Below the pieces are notes generated by a model, which saw nothing but the letters and a program-made list of their open reading frames with translations, was not told where the DNA came from and made no database searches. A stretch of DNA of 64,000 bases from Ilex aquifolium (taxonomy: Eukaryota > Streptophyta > Magnoliopsida > Aquifoliales > Aquifoliaceae): assembly GCA_951799425.1 (NCBI GenBank), contig OX637398.1:1922001-1986000 (forward strand), read 5' to 3'. Positions within the stretch are counted from its first letter, which is position 1, and the number at the start of each line of letters is the position of its first letter. The translations under genes were made by a program, and so were the position numbers. Positions 32,828 to 46,800 of this stretch are shown piece after piece.

Positions 32828-35800
32828 ATGGCCGTCACGACCGGGCCTTTCTATCTCTCTCGCATCACCGACCTTCCACTCAAACACCTCCAACCACCCC
32901 TTCGATTCTCACACCAACTCCTAATCCGACCGTTGCTTCCCGCCATCGCCATCACAAAGAAACGATCCTCCGGTGCTGTTTGCTGCCTGATCTCCGGCGT
33001 CGACGGTGGTGGAGTCTCCGACGACTTCGTCTCCACCAGGAAGTCCGGCTTTGATCGCGGATTCTTAGTTATCGCCAATATGCTCAGGAGAATCGAACCT
33101 TTGGACAATTCGGTTATCGCCAAGGGCGTTTCTGATTCCGCCAAGGACTCCATGAAGCAGACCATCTCTACTATGCTTGGGTTGCTCCCATCGGATCAAT
33201 TCTCTGTCACTGTTAGGGTTTCCAGACACCCTCTCCATCGCCTTATCGTTTCTTCAATCATCACGGGGTAATTATTTTCAAGTTAATTGCATGTATAATA
33301 GCTGTTATGTATAGGTAATTCTCGAATTAGTTGTTGTAGAATTTTTAAATTTTGACTTTTGCGAATAAAGAATGATTTAATTGTCGATTCTTTAGGTATA
33401 CCTTGTGGAATGCGGAGTACAGGATTTCTTTGATGAGGAACTTTGATCTATCGCCAGATAGTTCGAAAAGTTCGAATCTTTTAGACAGAAATGGGGTTTC
33501 CCAAGTGAAGCGTGAGGAGAGAGGGGGTGAGAATGGTGAGGTTGGTGGGGTTGAAGACTTGGAAACGATGAACCTTCAAGGTCTTGGGGATTTGTCTACG
33601 GAGGCTTTGAAATACATTGAACGGCTGGAGTTGGAGTTATCTACGGTTAAGCAGGTAAGAATGTATTCTCTTTCTCAAAGTTTGATTTTGATATTGAAAT
33701 GGAACTTGTAAAACTTTATACTCCTTTGAGTCTCAGCATAGAAAGAGAAGGAAAAGAAAAGTCCTATTAGTCTTGACGATTACCAATGAGTTTTGCAGAA
33801 AAAGGATGTTGTGGCCCTGTGGGCAAAGGTTAATACTTACTGCAAAGCTCAGATGCATGTCTGCCGATGATTGAAGTGAAATTCATTTAGGGCAGGTTAT
33901 CAAAATGTTATGTGGAATTATAAAACACTAGGTTATCTGCTATAGATGCTCGTAAATTTGATTTTTAAATCATTTTGTTAGTAATCAAATCAAAAGTACC
34001 TGCTTGTTCCACGTCCCATGTAAAGGACCCTTACAGTTGATGGTTTTTACGATGTGGAAAACAGAATAAATGGTACCTGGTGAATTTTGGTAGGTCAAAG
34101 ATTTGAAAGTTTCTTATGTTTTTGCTGCTATTGATTTTGCTATGCTTTTAAGTTTTGACATGGAGATTCTGATTATCTAGTGTGTAATAGGTGACAAAGG
34201 AAATAACTAATGAACGAAATAAGCTATGAAGTCTAAGTCTTTAGATGCCACTTTTAGTATGCATGGATTTTTTCTAGTTGATTGAATGCCCTTACATCAA
34301 ATCAAAAGCAGAATTCTTACAGTTCATTAGAATCATGTTTAAGATGACTAGTTTGCCTGTGCCTGCTCTTATTTGATATCGTAGCTAAATATTCAGTTAG
34401 TTACCTTCAGAAGTACCTTGAGTGTAAAGCTACACATATTGTGGGGACTAACAACAGTGGTAGACTCGCATTAATCATATGGCCGGAGTCAAATTGATCA
34501 TATGGTGTGTCCTCTACCAACATTCTTTAATGAGCACGTCATTTACAAACAATTTTATGTTCAAAGACCTTGATTGCTTATTGCTTCCACCAATGATCTA
34601 GGATTATTTTCTTAACAATTTGTGTAGATTGTTCTCCATAGAAAGATGACAAGGAGAATTTGGGTTTCAGTTGCGTCTTCTTCCGCTTGTTACTGTGGTA
34701 GTGTGGTTGATAAGAACTTAAGCTATGGGCAAAATTCTTATATAATTATAATAGAGGGTGCAGTTTTGGTAGGGATGGTAATTGGGGTGCAATGGGGCAA
34801 GGTACCTTTAAGGCAACCCCCTCCCCATGCTCATCTCAAAATTATGTCCTGGTTTTGTTGAACTTTGAAACAAGGAATACCAGTGCAGGGTGGGTTCCAA
34901 GTTTGTCACTGGGGCTCCCATTTTGTGAACCTTTTTATATGCAGAAAGAACACAAAAATGACCTGACCTGAAAAGAAACATTTTCAACTCCACCAACAAT
35001 ACCTTCCACAATTCAGTTTTACAAGGTGGCTAACTCAGACTAACTGCAGCTCATCAGCCTCAACTGAAATTGAAATGCTGGTAGCGCTCTTAGGTTATTC
35101 TCTGCTTGAATGTCTGACTGTTAAATACAGTGCCTTTTTTCTATTTGATGCATACTAGACATATGCTACTTGCCCAATGGAGTTATCTGATGTTTAAAGA
35201 CATGAGTCTTTTTTTTCCAATTTATGCTGATAAGTGTATGTTGTCTCAGGAGCTTGATGCCCGCAAACAGGAAAATTTGCAAATGGAGTATATCAGAGAA
35301 AGTAACAATGATCTATTAGAGTACTTACGGTCCTTGGAATCTGATATGGTAATGACTCTAAACTTCTCCAATTTGAGTAGTGACTCCCTGCTCAGCGACA
35401 GTTCCTTAAAGCTCACAATAAATCTTTTCCATGTTACCATTTGTTCCAACAGGTGACGGAACTTTCTAGACCATCATCATCGGAGGTGGAGGAAATTATT
35501 CACCAACTTGCTCAAAATGTATTGGGAAAATTCTTTAAAGATGAGACAGCCTCTGATTTTGGGGGAGACACAGCTTTACAGAGTACAGAGAACTACCAAA
35601 ATGGTGATGATGAATTTTGTGATATTGTTGGCACTTCCCGGGATTATTTAGCAAAGCTGCTTTTCTGGTAAGTATATTGTCATCCTTGATTCCTTATTAC
35701 TTTTCTTAATGTGCTTTAATTTAGTAAATCGACAAAAATTGGAAGCAGCCAAAAATGTTCTTCATTGGTCTCCCATATATTTAGGGAAAAATGAAATCTG

Positions 35801-36017
35801 TATACTCAATATATTTACGGTGTTCTTTTGCATGTTTTCTGAGGAAGTTTGATTCTGCTGTGGCTCTGGCCAGTTGGCTTCTGATTTATAAAGTTGATTT
35901 CTATCTGAAATTGTATGCTTAAGGAGCCCTTTTGCTGACAGGTGTATGCTATTGGGTCATCACTTAAGAGGCTTGGAGAACAGGCTGCATCTAAGTTGTG
36001 TCGTCGGCTTATTGTAA
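32828..36017 (+). CDS. DUF760 plastid-type protein
   Basis: Five exons (32828-33267, 33396-33654, 35250-35348, 35453-35667, 35942-36017) give 362 residues with closed phases and a TAA stop. The N-terminal ~75 residues are Ser/Arg-rich, like a chloroplast transit peptide. DUF760 features follow: a conserved helical region with SAKDSMKQTISTMLGLLPSD, TLWNAEYRISLMRNF, an acidic linker, a coiled-coil-like stretch ending ELDARKQENLQMEYIRESNN, DLLEYLRSLESDMV, and the C-terminal YLAKLLFWCMLLGHHLRGLE. Arabidopsis relatives are annotated DUF760 or seed maturation-like and are predicted plastidial. The biochemical role is unknown. Intron 2 (~1.6 kb) is the largest and holds no gene. Confidence 0.86.
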
Positions 36018-36991
36018 GTAAAAGGAGAGAGGGATGTACATTATTTTTCTTTTCTTTTCTTTTTTCTTGGGGTGTTACTTATTCAGTTTTTCTGTTTATC
36101 CATATGATTTTTATTTATCTGAAACAAAACTTATGTAGATAAGCCACATGTTTAATCCTTGTTTTCAACTTTAATGAATAATTTCTACATCAGACAGATT
36201 TAATATGGTGTGGAGCATAGCAGTAAAACTAAAGCCAATAGTTGGAACCTCACCTCCCCGCATCCTTGCAGTGCCATTGAATCTACGGCTTGTGAGATTC
36301 ATGTAGGATGTTTTCCTAAAATTGGTAGTACCTAGATGCATAATCATCATTAGGGGTAAGAAGACCATTTGCTTATCCCAAATTATGACCAATCAGGGGT
36401 TAACTAAGGCAGCTGCATTACTGATCTCGTGAAGTGGCTTCTAGCACCATTTGCTTATCCCAAAATCTGACCATTCTGGTGTTAAGGTAGCTGCGTTGTT
36501 GATCTCTCGCAGCCTGTTTTCTTCTGTGTATGGCTGCACTTTTCAATTAAAATGAGTAAATGTCGAATCGGATTTCTTACTTGTCTGATCTGCGAGTGAT
36601 GTTGATTTAGAAGAGATCACTAGATTTTTCTTCAGTATTGAGAAACTATGAATTAGGGATCATGCATGTTGCACTTTTCAAGGAAGTGGGTGTAGTTGCT
36701 CAAATGGTTGTGGCATTTTTAATTTTTCAGAGTTGTTTCTTTGAACATGGCCGCAAGAGAGAGAGAGAGTAAAAATGATTAAAAAATCGCATTAAGGAGG
36801 GTTACGTCGACTGAATTATAACATTGTTTCCTTGTTACTCACATTTTTAACGTCAATCCTGATGAACCTCTGTATATATACATTACCCAAAAATCTGTGT
36901 ATATAGATACACATACAAAAGAATGTAATTGAATGTGTTGGCAAAATGAAAGAATCGAATCAATAGCAATGAACCAAACAGACTTTGGTGG
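36018..36991. other. Convergent 3' space between the DUF760 and GATL genes
   Basis: This contains the two 3' UTRs and an 82-base tandem duplication (units starting at 36364 and 36446, each beginning ACCATTTGCTTATCCCAAA). A short GA run lies at ~36752. Confidence 0.6.
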
Positions 36992-38110
36992 CTACAGCTG
37001 TTCATGGTGTTTTGGAAGGCCGTTGTGTCTATAGAGATCATAAGGTGCCCACAAATGATCAATGGGGCAAGGCATTCCGGTGTCGAGCCTTGCCCATGGC
37101 TTTCCCTTGCCGCTCCAGTGCAGCAAACTCACCGGACCTGAGTGCACAGACCTACAACTATTTACCACATTATGGCCACCAAGCCCATGTTGATTCCACC
37201 TATGATCAATGGCCTCAACTTCTCCACCAAAAACCAGCAAAAATGGTGGAAGCGAACCCAACTCATATATCCTCTTCTCCCTCTGAATCTCCATCCAATC
37301 CTCAATTCTCTTCCTGTAACTCCCCTCCCTCCATCTCACCAAATCCATAACCATCACCCCTGTGTTAAAATAACACGGTCTCTTACCCTCAAAAACCTTC
37401 GATAATTTAGGGTCGAACCAGAATTGACTTGTGAAGTAGTTGGTGAAATTTACATGACAATACTCTGGAGCTCCAATGGCTCTAGACCCAGTTAAAGTGA
37501 TGGACCATAATTTCTGAATATCATCCACCATGATGATATCAGAATCCAGATAGATCACCCGATCAATGCACGGCTCAATCATGTCGGCTAGGTAGATTCT
37601 AGCATAGTTCAATGGGTCATCAAGAGCCTGGCGAATTGAAGATGAGATGAGGTTCTTAACCAGGCTTTCACTGAAGGGGTAGACCTTGAAACCCAAACCC
37701 GGAAATGTGGACATCACGATTTGGGTCAAGTCATCGGACTTCAAGGTGTTGGAAATGGAGTCCGAGGAGATGAAGTGAAAATAGACATTTTCCGGGCAAG
37801 AGCTGTGCTTGAGAATCGAGTGTACAGCTGCTATGGAACCTCTCAGGTACTTCGAATCAAGGGTCATTGCGACATGAACGAGAGAAGGATCACAGACCGC
37901 CGACAGCAAATTGCTTGTTACCGGAATGGGACATTCCGGTCCATTTCTGTACTCTGGTGCTGCAATATAGTGTAGAAATCCATCAAATCTGGATTCTCTG
38001 TTATTGTTGTTGTCGATCAAATTGTTTGGAAATGATCGAATAGAGTATGTTGGAGAGAGAAAAAGAGAAGTTAGTACGAATACATAAATTATTGGTCGAA
38101 GAAGCAGCAT
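36992..38110 (-). CDS. Galacturonosyltransferase-like (GATL) GT8 glycosyltransferase
   Basis: A single-exon frame of 372 residues. An N-terminal hydrophobic segment (~5-23) acts as a signal peptide or anchor. The GT8 fold follows, with [20 protein letters not shown] (~80-99), the metal-binding DxD in [13 protein letters not shown] (~183-195), [15 protein letters not shown], and [10 protein letters not shown]. The C-terminal HWSGKGKPW (~332-340) supplies a further conserved His. GATL proteins act in the Golgi or secretory pathway in pectin or xylan synthesis (PARVUS/GATL1 is the best known), probably as galacturonosyltransferases. The exact subfamily was not resolved. The gene is intronless and of normal length for GATLs. 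A TATATAT motif at ~38231-38238 lies about 120 bases upstream. Confidence 0.92.
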   Translation of the reverse strand: MLLLRPIIYVFVLTSLFLSPTYSIRSFPNNLIDNNNNRESRFDGFLHYIAAPEYRNGPECPIPVTSNLLSAVCDPSLVHVAMTLDSKYLRGSIAAVHSILKHSSCPENVYFHFISSDSISNTLKSDDLTQIVMSTFPGLGFKVYPFSESLVKNLISSSIRQALDDPLNYARIYLADMIEPCIDRVIYLDSDIIMVDDIQKLWSITLTGSRAIGAPEYCHVNFTNYFTSQFWFDPKLSKVFEGKRPCYFNTGVMVMDLVRWREGSYRKRIEDWMEIQREKRIYELGSLPPFLLVFGGEVEAIDHRWNQHGLGGHNVVNSCRSVHSGPVSLLHWSGKGKPWARLDTGMPCPIDHLWAPYDLYRHNGLPKHHEQL

Positions 38111-40873
38111 ATTAGAGAGAGAGAGAGAGTGTATTGCCCTTTTTGTGATGTGGGTATGTGTATTGTGTTGTGTTTCTTGATATGGAAGATGAAGTTATGG
38201 AAATGGAGAGAAGAGGAAGAGAAGAGAGGAATATATATGTAGAGAGAGGAATGGTCAGATAGAGAAAAGAACACGGTTTGCTTTGTTGTTAAGATTGAAA
38301 AGGTATGAACACGAACGCGTATTGTTTGTTATTTATTAGCGTTGGCGTTGGTGGACTTGTGTAGGAGTAGGACTGATTCAAATTCCAAGTTTGTTAGCTT
38401 CAAGCAACCTGAGATGAGAAGAGTATTGTACGGGTTCACGCATTGGCATCATTGAGAGGGACATGTGCTGCGTAACATACATTTATTTGCACCATATTCA
38501 ATGCCATAACATAACATATCTTCTCGTGCAGGGTGTTTCCACGACACTTCTCTCTCTCTCTCTCTCACACACACACTTTAATAGTGTAACATATCATAGT
38601 TGTACCTAACCCATTACAGTTGCACATATCAATCTGTTAACTTTAAGATTAGAATGTTTACGGTCTTTACCTGATCTGTAAATTCAAACTCTTGTATATC
38701 ACGCTATGAGTTATCACTTGTAAATTCAAACTCTTATATATCACTTATAAATACAATCAGTCATACCCACTTACGGGTATAACATTCAGCTACATCAAAG
38801 TGTTCAACTTCTTTCACACTTGCTGTAAGTAATGGAGGACGGACATTCTGTGGTATCAATACAAGCATTTCCAGTCCATTTGGCACAACATTATTCTAAT
38901 TTCTGGATGTGAAATACTGATTGCACATAGCGGGGTTTTTTTTTATAACATTTTACTTGGAAAATCGCCTATCATCTATTTAAGTAGAATTCATTGTATA
39001 TAAATGAGTTTTTTACTGATCAATCTTCCAAAAAAGAAATTAGAAAAAAAATGTATTCGTGCATTATATCAAAACTTAACCACTGCTAATTTCAAGAGCT
39101 ATTTAATCTTCAAAAATAATAGATCTTAAAGATCCATCAGCCACCAACATACCTAGATTTGAGTGACCCCTCGTGGGGGTTCATTCATCTCCAAGTTGGA
39201 AGTTAAAAAAGGCATCAGAAGGACGGCGAAAGCTGAAAAATGACCACAAGGGCGGCCAATCATGAATATAAAAAAGGAAAAAGGGACAATAACTAGTAAC
39301 TGCAAATTAAGGAGCATCATATTTTGTTACTAGCAATAATCCCGTCTTTAAAGATATTATATATCATCAAAAATTAAATTAATTTTTTAATATTTATATT
39401 TTAAATAATAATTTTTTTAATTACGTAATTTAAAATTAAAATGAAGAGAGAAATAGATGTTGATTGATGATATTATCTGAAATTAAAAATTATGTTAATT
39501 GGGTTATCTAACATTGAGATTTGAGAGGCTTTCAAAAAGTTAATAATTTTTATGATAAAATAAAATTTTGAGATGAATTTTGTACTATTAAATCAAAGTT
39601 AATAAAAATTAAATCAATTTGACTGATATTGTACTTTTATAAATTGAGAATTCAACTTCTTAAATTTAATATTAGAAATGTATTTGATGGTGAATCAAAA
39701 AATTATGAGTACTAGAGTTCTTGCTCTCAACCAAATTCACCAACTCTCATAAATTAAAAATATATTTAATCAAAATCATAATCAAATTACACAAAAACAA
39801 TAATTTAATTTCAAAATAAATCATACATTTTTGTACATTATCAGTTAAATAGACTTATTTAACTCAATTTTTTATCATTAATATTGATTGGTGGTGACCG
39901 TGTTAACCACCCCTTCACGCCAAAATCTGAAAAACAAAAGCTCTTTTTTGCGATAATACTAATAAGATCATTTTTTTTCAAATATAAGTGTTAGAACTGG
40001 GAATCCATGTCACAAGTGCAAGGTGTGGTCGGTTAACAAAAACTAACAGTACATTTTGTTTTATGTATAACCAGTTAGGTCAGAATACGCATACAAGAGT
40101 TGATGTGAATTAAAGCCTTACCACCAACCAAAAAGGCGTATCCAGTACACAAGACTCTCGCCATTGTGGAGTAGAAAAAGAGTTAACTGTACGCAACCTT
40201 ACCACCAACTAAAATAATGATAAAAACCAAAAAGGACACAAACTCTACCACATGAAGCCAGAATCAATTGTAAGATGCTCTGTACAAGACCAGAACAAAA
40301 TGCAATTTGTGTTTCAAATGTGATCTCTTCGGCTATATATAATTCTTCTCTATCTCCACCACTTTCCCTTTGATAATCTAGCCAAGTATCACTAATGGGG
40401 GGTTGCCAGAAATTGTTACAGGAAGAGAGAGTCTTGGGAAAGTAAAGCACAACCTAATAAACAAATAACTTTACAGTAACATGAAGATTAAACCCTATTT
40501 ACAGCAGAACAATGGCTCAACTGCCGTTGGTATGAACTCACGAGATACAACATCCCCGATTCATTCCCTCTGCTCATATTATTGGCTGCTGCATGAGGGT
40601 GCCGCAATAAAGCCTTTGTAGGTTCAATTACTTACGCCAGCAAATTCTACAATACAAAAAAGCAGGGGCATCAGTGCACATACCTCGTTCAAAAGGAAGG
40701 TAAGTGTGTCTGTGTGTGCATGTATGCAGCGGGAGATAGAGAAGAGAGGTTTAAGTGTGCAAAAGTTTCAATAATATAGTTTTCATTCAACATAGAATAC
40801 TAAAATGACAGCATAAAGAGGATCTATTACCTTGATTGTCATGGTATCACCATAAAAAGAAAGGCATGGTATG
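38111..40873. other. Intergenic DNA between GATL and the SNL 3' end
   Basis: GATL promoter and leader to ~38330, a (TC)n(AC)n microsatellite at ~38550-38576, then AT-rich DNA with no supported gene. From ~40200 it probably includes the SNL 3' UTR and an unspliced downstream region. Confidence 0.5.
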
Positions 40874-43800
40874 TTATCGGGAGGCCATTAAAAATCTATG
40901 AAACCTTTGTTGTCTTGACTGATTATGGCATGAAGGTCTTCCTCCAGACAAATCTCTTCTTTTCCTTCTCACACGAAAGAAGTAGTCTTCAGTGTCGAGT
41001 ACATAGGAGATCTGCAGGCACATATATAATTAGATAGAATTAACAATTTACCCTACCTACCAAGAACTGGGTCAAGACACTTCCTACATGTATATGAAAA
41101 TCAAGTATGCCCTAGACATGATCTTGCTGGAGATCTTGTAACCATAATTGCATGATCTAGAGAAACACAGAAATCCAATAATGAAAACTAGATCTCATAC
41201 TAACCTCTCAACAAGGGAAAGAAGTGCACAAAAATCATACTATTGGAAGGTCTGCCTTACAATGTAGACTAAGGGTACTGAGAGTATTTACTAAGGTAGG
41301 GAGAGACAAGACACGTGTAGCATGTCTCCATGAAACAAGCGCGTGAATATGGAAATATAAGAAACTAATGACTAAAAGAAAAATTGATGCAATATAGGAA
41401 GACAATTAAGAGGTCATAACAAGTTTAACAACTTCATTGTATTGGCAAATCAACACAGCAGCAGATGTTCTAGAAGACAATGGAGGGGTCATAACAAGTT
41501 AGCAACTTAATAGTATTGGAGAATCAACACAGCAGCAGACTGAGGGCTTATTCTGGACCAATAATAAACCATAATCCCGATGCGCTGACACTGTTATGAA
41601 TGAGTGAGGTCTGAGGACCAAAAAGATTAAAATTGGAGTTGGAACTAAGGTCAATTTCAAATTGCCAAGGGTCCAGATAAGGGGAAAGTATACTCAAAAC
41701 CCACAGCCACCACCACACCCGAACCCAACACACAAAAAGGGAGAGAACACAGAAGTGAAAAGAAAAGCAACATAGTTAAGGAACTTTCCAACCATGTGCA
41801 ACTAAAACCATGGCTTTGAGACACAGTTACATCAAATGCACCAATTGAGGACCAAAGAGTCTTAAACACTAATCATTCAAAACTGGTTGTAATGCAGAAG
41901 TATTAGAGGAGTATCAACTCCGACACTTGAATGAGATGAAAATGTGAGTGCAATGGATATTAAATGGGATGCAAGAATAATTCAAAAAAATGCAGGCAAT
42001 GGGGAAAACTCACCAAAATACAATTTAGTCAGGTACAATAAGAACCAAACATACATAGTAATTTTTTTATTTTTAATAATAGAGTGATATGTGCCTACTT
42101 GAAGACACCATGAGAACAGGGGCAGGGGTGTTTGGAAGTGGACGGTGGAGGAGAGAATAGGAAAGATGAACAATCACCAAACAAACAGCTACAACTAGAA
42201 AAACAGAATAATTATATTCATTCATGATGCAACCAACACCAGCTTGTTGAAATAAGGCTTTCCCCAGTTAAAATATCACAAAACCGATGAATTGTTTGTC
42301 TCTCTTCCGACACGTATAAGAATGGAGAAATACCTTTGATGAGTTGCAAGTCATCTTACACTCCAATCCATTGACCAAACGGACACCTTCCATAGCCATG
42401 CATATAGCATAAGATTCCTCAAGATCTGCATATTTGCGCTTACTTCTGCAAAAAAATTAAAAATAGCACATCACACTACAGAACCTAATCAATCAGCAGT
42501 GACTTCTGTTGAATCAAACATCTCAGTAAAGCTTCCTAGGCATTATATTCCAACTTCCAAGTCTAATGCATGAAAAAAGAACCACGTGCCACTTATAAGC
42601 ACCTGAAACTCTAATTGGATGGCAGGAATCAAGGACTTCAATGGCAACCTCATTCGTATTTTTCGGTCTCATTTCTGTAGTTACTATGCTCTATTGTTGA
42701 CAAGTATACGGTTCCCATAGGATTAAGATTCCAGAGAGAGTACGTCTCCCATTCCTAACCGGTTGATGGTAATCTCACAATCCTGGCTAATAACCTATAT
42801 CCATATAAAAAATTGCAATGACTAACATATGGCAACGGATGACCGATTGTGAGGTCACAGAGGAGGTGGTGGTTGCTGGTCTGGCAGTCAAAATTCTGAC
42901 TAGGGGTATATACATATATACTTATATGTGAGCGCGCGCGCATGCAACGAGTGTAAAGTGAATCACTTGGGTGGATTTGATTAGAGCTTAAATTCGGTCG
43001 CCCAGCCAAGCGTGGGGTTGGGAGTGATTGATATTAGGTGACTATCTTCGCTGCAGCCAATGCAGTTTAGTTCTATGCGAATTCATTCCCAGACCTTCAT
43101 CTTTCTAGGCAAAATTTATATATACTTTTATATAAACTAGAAGATGCACACGTGCATTGTACGTAAACCATTATAAGCTATGATTTTAGTTTATATTTTT
43201 TATATTTGACCATTTTCTAATAACCTTCAATGCTCCAAAACCCATTAGCCAAGAAGCCTCATTTTCCTAGGACTTAAAAATTGTCATAACCATAACAATA
43301 AAGATGTTAAAAATCAAAAACTTAGAATTAAAATTTTTGAAATTCTGCGCATGCAAACTTGGCATAATTTGGTTTAATATTTGTTGGATTGGAGTTTGCT
43401 TCTTTTTACATTCAGTGGTAAAAAATAGTAGATAACAATTTGAGAAGAATAACAACCCAAAGTGAAAATATAATTACAAACTTAGATGCAACTAATAACC
43501 TAAGAGATATATGTTCTGAAGAGCTATTGGTGTTACATTAATGGTTAAAAAAGGAAATTAGTATCTAACTATGCTACATATAGAAGAGTCCAAAAGGAGT
43601 TGGATAAATTCAAGAAAACACAAGATAAAAGGACATGTATGGATATAATTTACTTCATAATATTAATTAGGAATAAAATAGAAAATCAATAGTTTTCTTA
43701 GTTTGCTGACATTATACGTAATATTGATATACAATAAATGTAGTCATAATCTGGTAAAATTGGGTTGAAATTAAGATGTGGCTAACTAAAATTTAGTTCC

Positions 43801-46800
43801 AATTGACCTATTCAGATCGGTAGGATTCCCAATCCAGGTTGTAAAAATAAAATTCGATGCATAACTGATCGGATTTGGAGAGATGAAATTGGACGGCCTA
43901 ATGGCAATGATGAAGCATAAGAAATGGGCATGTGGACTTTGGCAGTATCATTTGGGGTGTTAGAGGATATGTGGTGTAATTGGAAGAGTATCTACGGCAT
44001 CAACATCTTTTTAACTTGTCCATAACCTCCTAAACATCAGGGATACTAGCTGAAATGGATATATTAAGTACAAGGGGTAACAGTGATATTTCAGGAAACC
44101 AAATGGATCTCCCTAAATGTAGGAAATGAAGACCCAACACTTCACCAAACCTAGTTTAATGAACATGAACAAATCCTGTCAAGCATTGCTAAACTAAGTA
44201 CAATTTTCCACAATAATATCACTACCTTTTCAGCATGATGCCAGCCGAATCTTTTTTGCAAGGAAAAACTGAAAGAAAATCGCTGTGGAGATAAGCTGCA
44301 AAATTAGGGTCCACGGAAACTGCAACCACGTCAGGCTTTTCATTTCCATCATCCATCAACTGGATGGTCAAACAGGGCAGACCGGGTGACTGCACAAGTA
44401 TGACGTTAACTAAATACCAGTCGTAGCTGCCAATATGAAATGAAAGGATAGAGTAGTATCAAATAAGATAAGAATAGCAAAAAGACCCACGCATTCAAAT
44501 CGGTATATGTTCTCATCATGGAGGATGACATGTGCATTCTCATAATAGACCGAATCAACATAATTGTCAAGTCCCCGAGATTTTTCATATTCGTATAATT
44601 GAAGAAGTTTATTGTCCATCTCGTCACTTGCAACAGTTTGAAGCTGCAACAAGAATGAAAATTAAAACTTGTGCAGGAAAATAGGTGATGAGATGACCCT
44701 AAAGAAAAGGAATCATCGGTAGTTTACCTGCTTGACCAGCTTATATATCAACTTGTCCAATGTAAATAGCACATAAGACTGATTTCCAATTATGGCTCGG
44801 CAATCATCCTCAAACCTCGCATTATCAGCAGATCCATCGAGCAAATTATATAGAGCACTCATAAATCTGCAAGTTCAAAGATAGCTGTCAAATATAAGTA
44901 TGCAAGAGGGCCATCTAATTTGGTTAAGAATTAAAGATGCATCACTAAACAACCTGGCATATAGATCAGGAGGAGGAGTATCCTTCCCAGTTCTCCATTT
45001 CATTTCAGCAGATGTCGTATTCATTTTGGCTGATAGCAATCTTTCATACAATATCTGGCAAAACAGAAAAGAAAAACGTTTAATACAACATGAAGAAAAA
45101 CTAGTTGCACCTTGTTTTAACCAAATTAAAAGTAGAAAGGAAGAAAACCATATCCTTACACTTACACATGCCTAAGCAAAAAAGCACAAGAGAAAAAAAA
45201 AAGGGGGAGGGGAGGGAGGGGGGGGTTGTTCACATTGCAATTCATGGCATACCTATTCCTCCAATTTCTAATTCAAAAAACTCGAAGAAAATAAGAAAAC
45301 TACATCCTTACTTGGTGAAGCCTGAAAAGCACATAGAAAGTATCATTTCCATAAAAAACTCGATAATTCTTCTTTTCCTCATAACAGGATGCCACACGCT
45401 TCGCCAGAGGCTTTACTGTCAGAAGAAAATGTTCGGACTGTGGCAATGATATGCCATCACCTCCAACAAAGTTTGCATCAGCCATCCCCTCTGCCTCACC
45501 TTCACTCTCCGCTTTACCATCAAGCTCGTCACGTTCCCCATCTTCCTCCTCCGGCTCTTCCCGTGAGCACTCATCAGCAGCAGATTCGCTGCCTGAAACA
45601 TCTTCACCAGCCTCAGAAACATTTTCACTATCCTCATCGTCAGCATCTGCACCATTTTCCCCTCCACCATCCTGACAACAGATCTCTTCTCCACTTCCAA
45701 TTTGATATTGAATGTTTCCGGCAGTATGCTTTGTGTTAGGCATAGCCTGTGAAACACCACCTCCATAAACAAAATTATCCTCTTCAAAATCACCATTAGG
45801 TGACAACTCGCCCTCTTCTTTTTCCATTTTGGAAGGATCTACAGAGTCCCCATTATATCGGTTAAATTTAGTGCCTTCTCGGAACCCTCCATTGGCCAAT
45901 GGAAGTGATCTTATAACATCAGCACACTGTAGCACAAAAGTCCATTACACAAACATCTTAATAAACACTACCCAGACCATGATAAAACTCAATATTGAAT
46001 TCAGAAGTAGTAGATGTCTACTTCAATTAGAAAAAGGGGTTTACCAAGTCAGGCCAAAACCTCTAATTCATACCTCTGATGAATGTAGATCATCAACACT
46101 AGTGTTGGGTCCATACTCAGCAGCACCATTGATAGTTCTGGAAGAATTTGCACCAAGCCCTTCAAATTCAAAATTATCTCAGTGTCACAGAATCATAAAA
46201 CTAGACATCTAAAAATGTGAAGTGACATAGAACTAATGTTCAGAAATATGCCATGGATCAGGAAAGAACACAATCATGCTAGTGAAATCCTAACAAACAA
46301 ACCTGAAGTCACTTCCGTGATGTTCCTGACATGACTGGTATCTGCTCCATTGCCAAGTGGGACATCAGAACTTACTAAACATTCCCTAGAACCCCCAGTA
46401 CAATTTAAACCAGAAACCTTATCCAAAGCAGCTATATTCTTTTGATCTTTCTCCAGACAAAAACCATCTTCCTTGGCCAGAGTATCCCCAGTTACCAAGA
46501 TACTCCTGAAACAGTTTCCTCGTTGTGGTGAAGTGCTTTCGTCTCCATTGCAGATGGCTTTTGACTGCTTTGAATTCATGGTAGTAGCATCAACACCAAG
46601 ACTTCCATTACTTTCTCCAATGTTTGTCACAATATTTTTCACATAACGATGCCTTGGTATTACATCATCTTCAGATCCATCTGAACCATGAGGCCGAGAA
46701 GGAACACCCAGCATCGGCTCCAAGAAGGCAGTCCAAAGCCTCATAACTTTGTTGAATTGTTCTTTGGATGTGCAAACCTCTTCACATGAATACTTCACAA

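Noticed and set aside
34755-35000. GC-rich patch with ATTGGGGTGCAATGGGGC in DUF760 intron 2, similar to some hAT ends
   Set aside because: No matching inverted end and no duplication were found.
45389-45796. Several 70-125 codon frames on both strands over the acidic SNL exon
   Set aside because: They are shadows of the Glu/Asp/Gly-rich coding strand. The SNL frame is clearly the real one.
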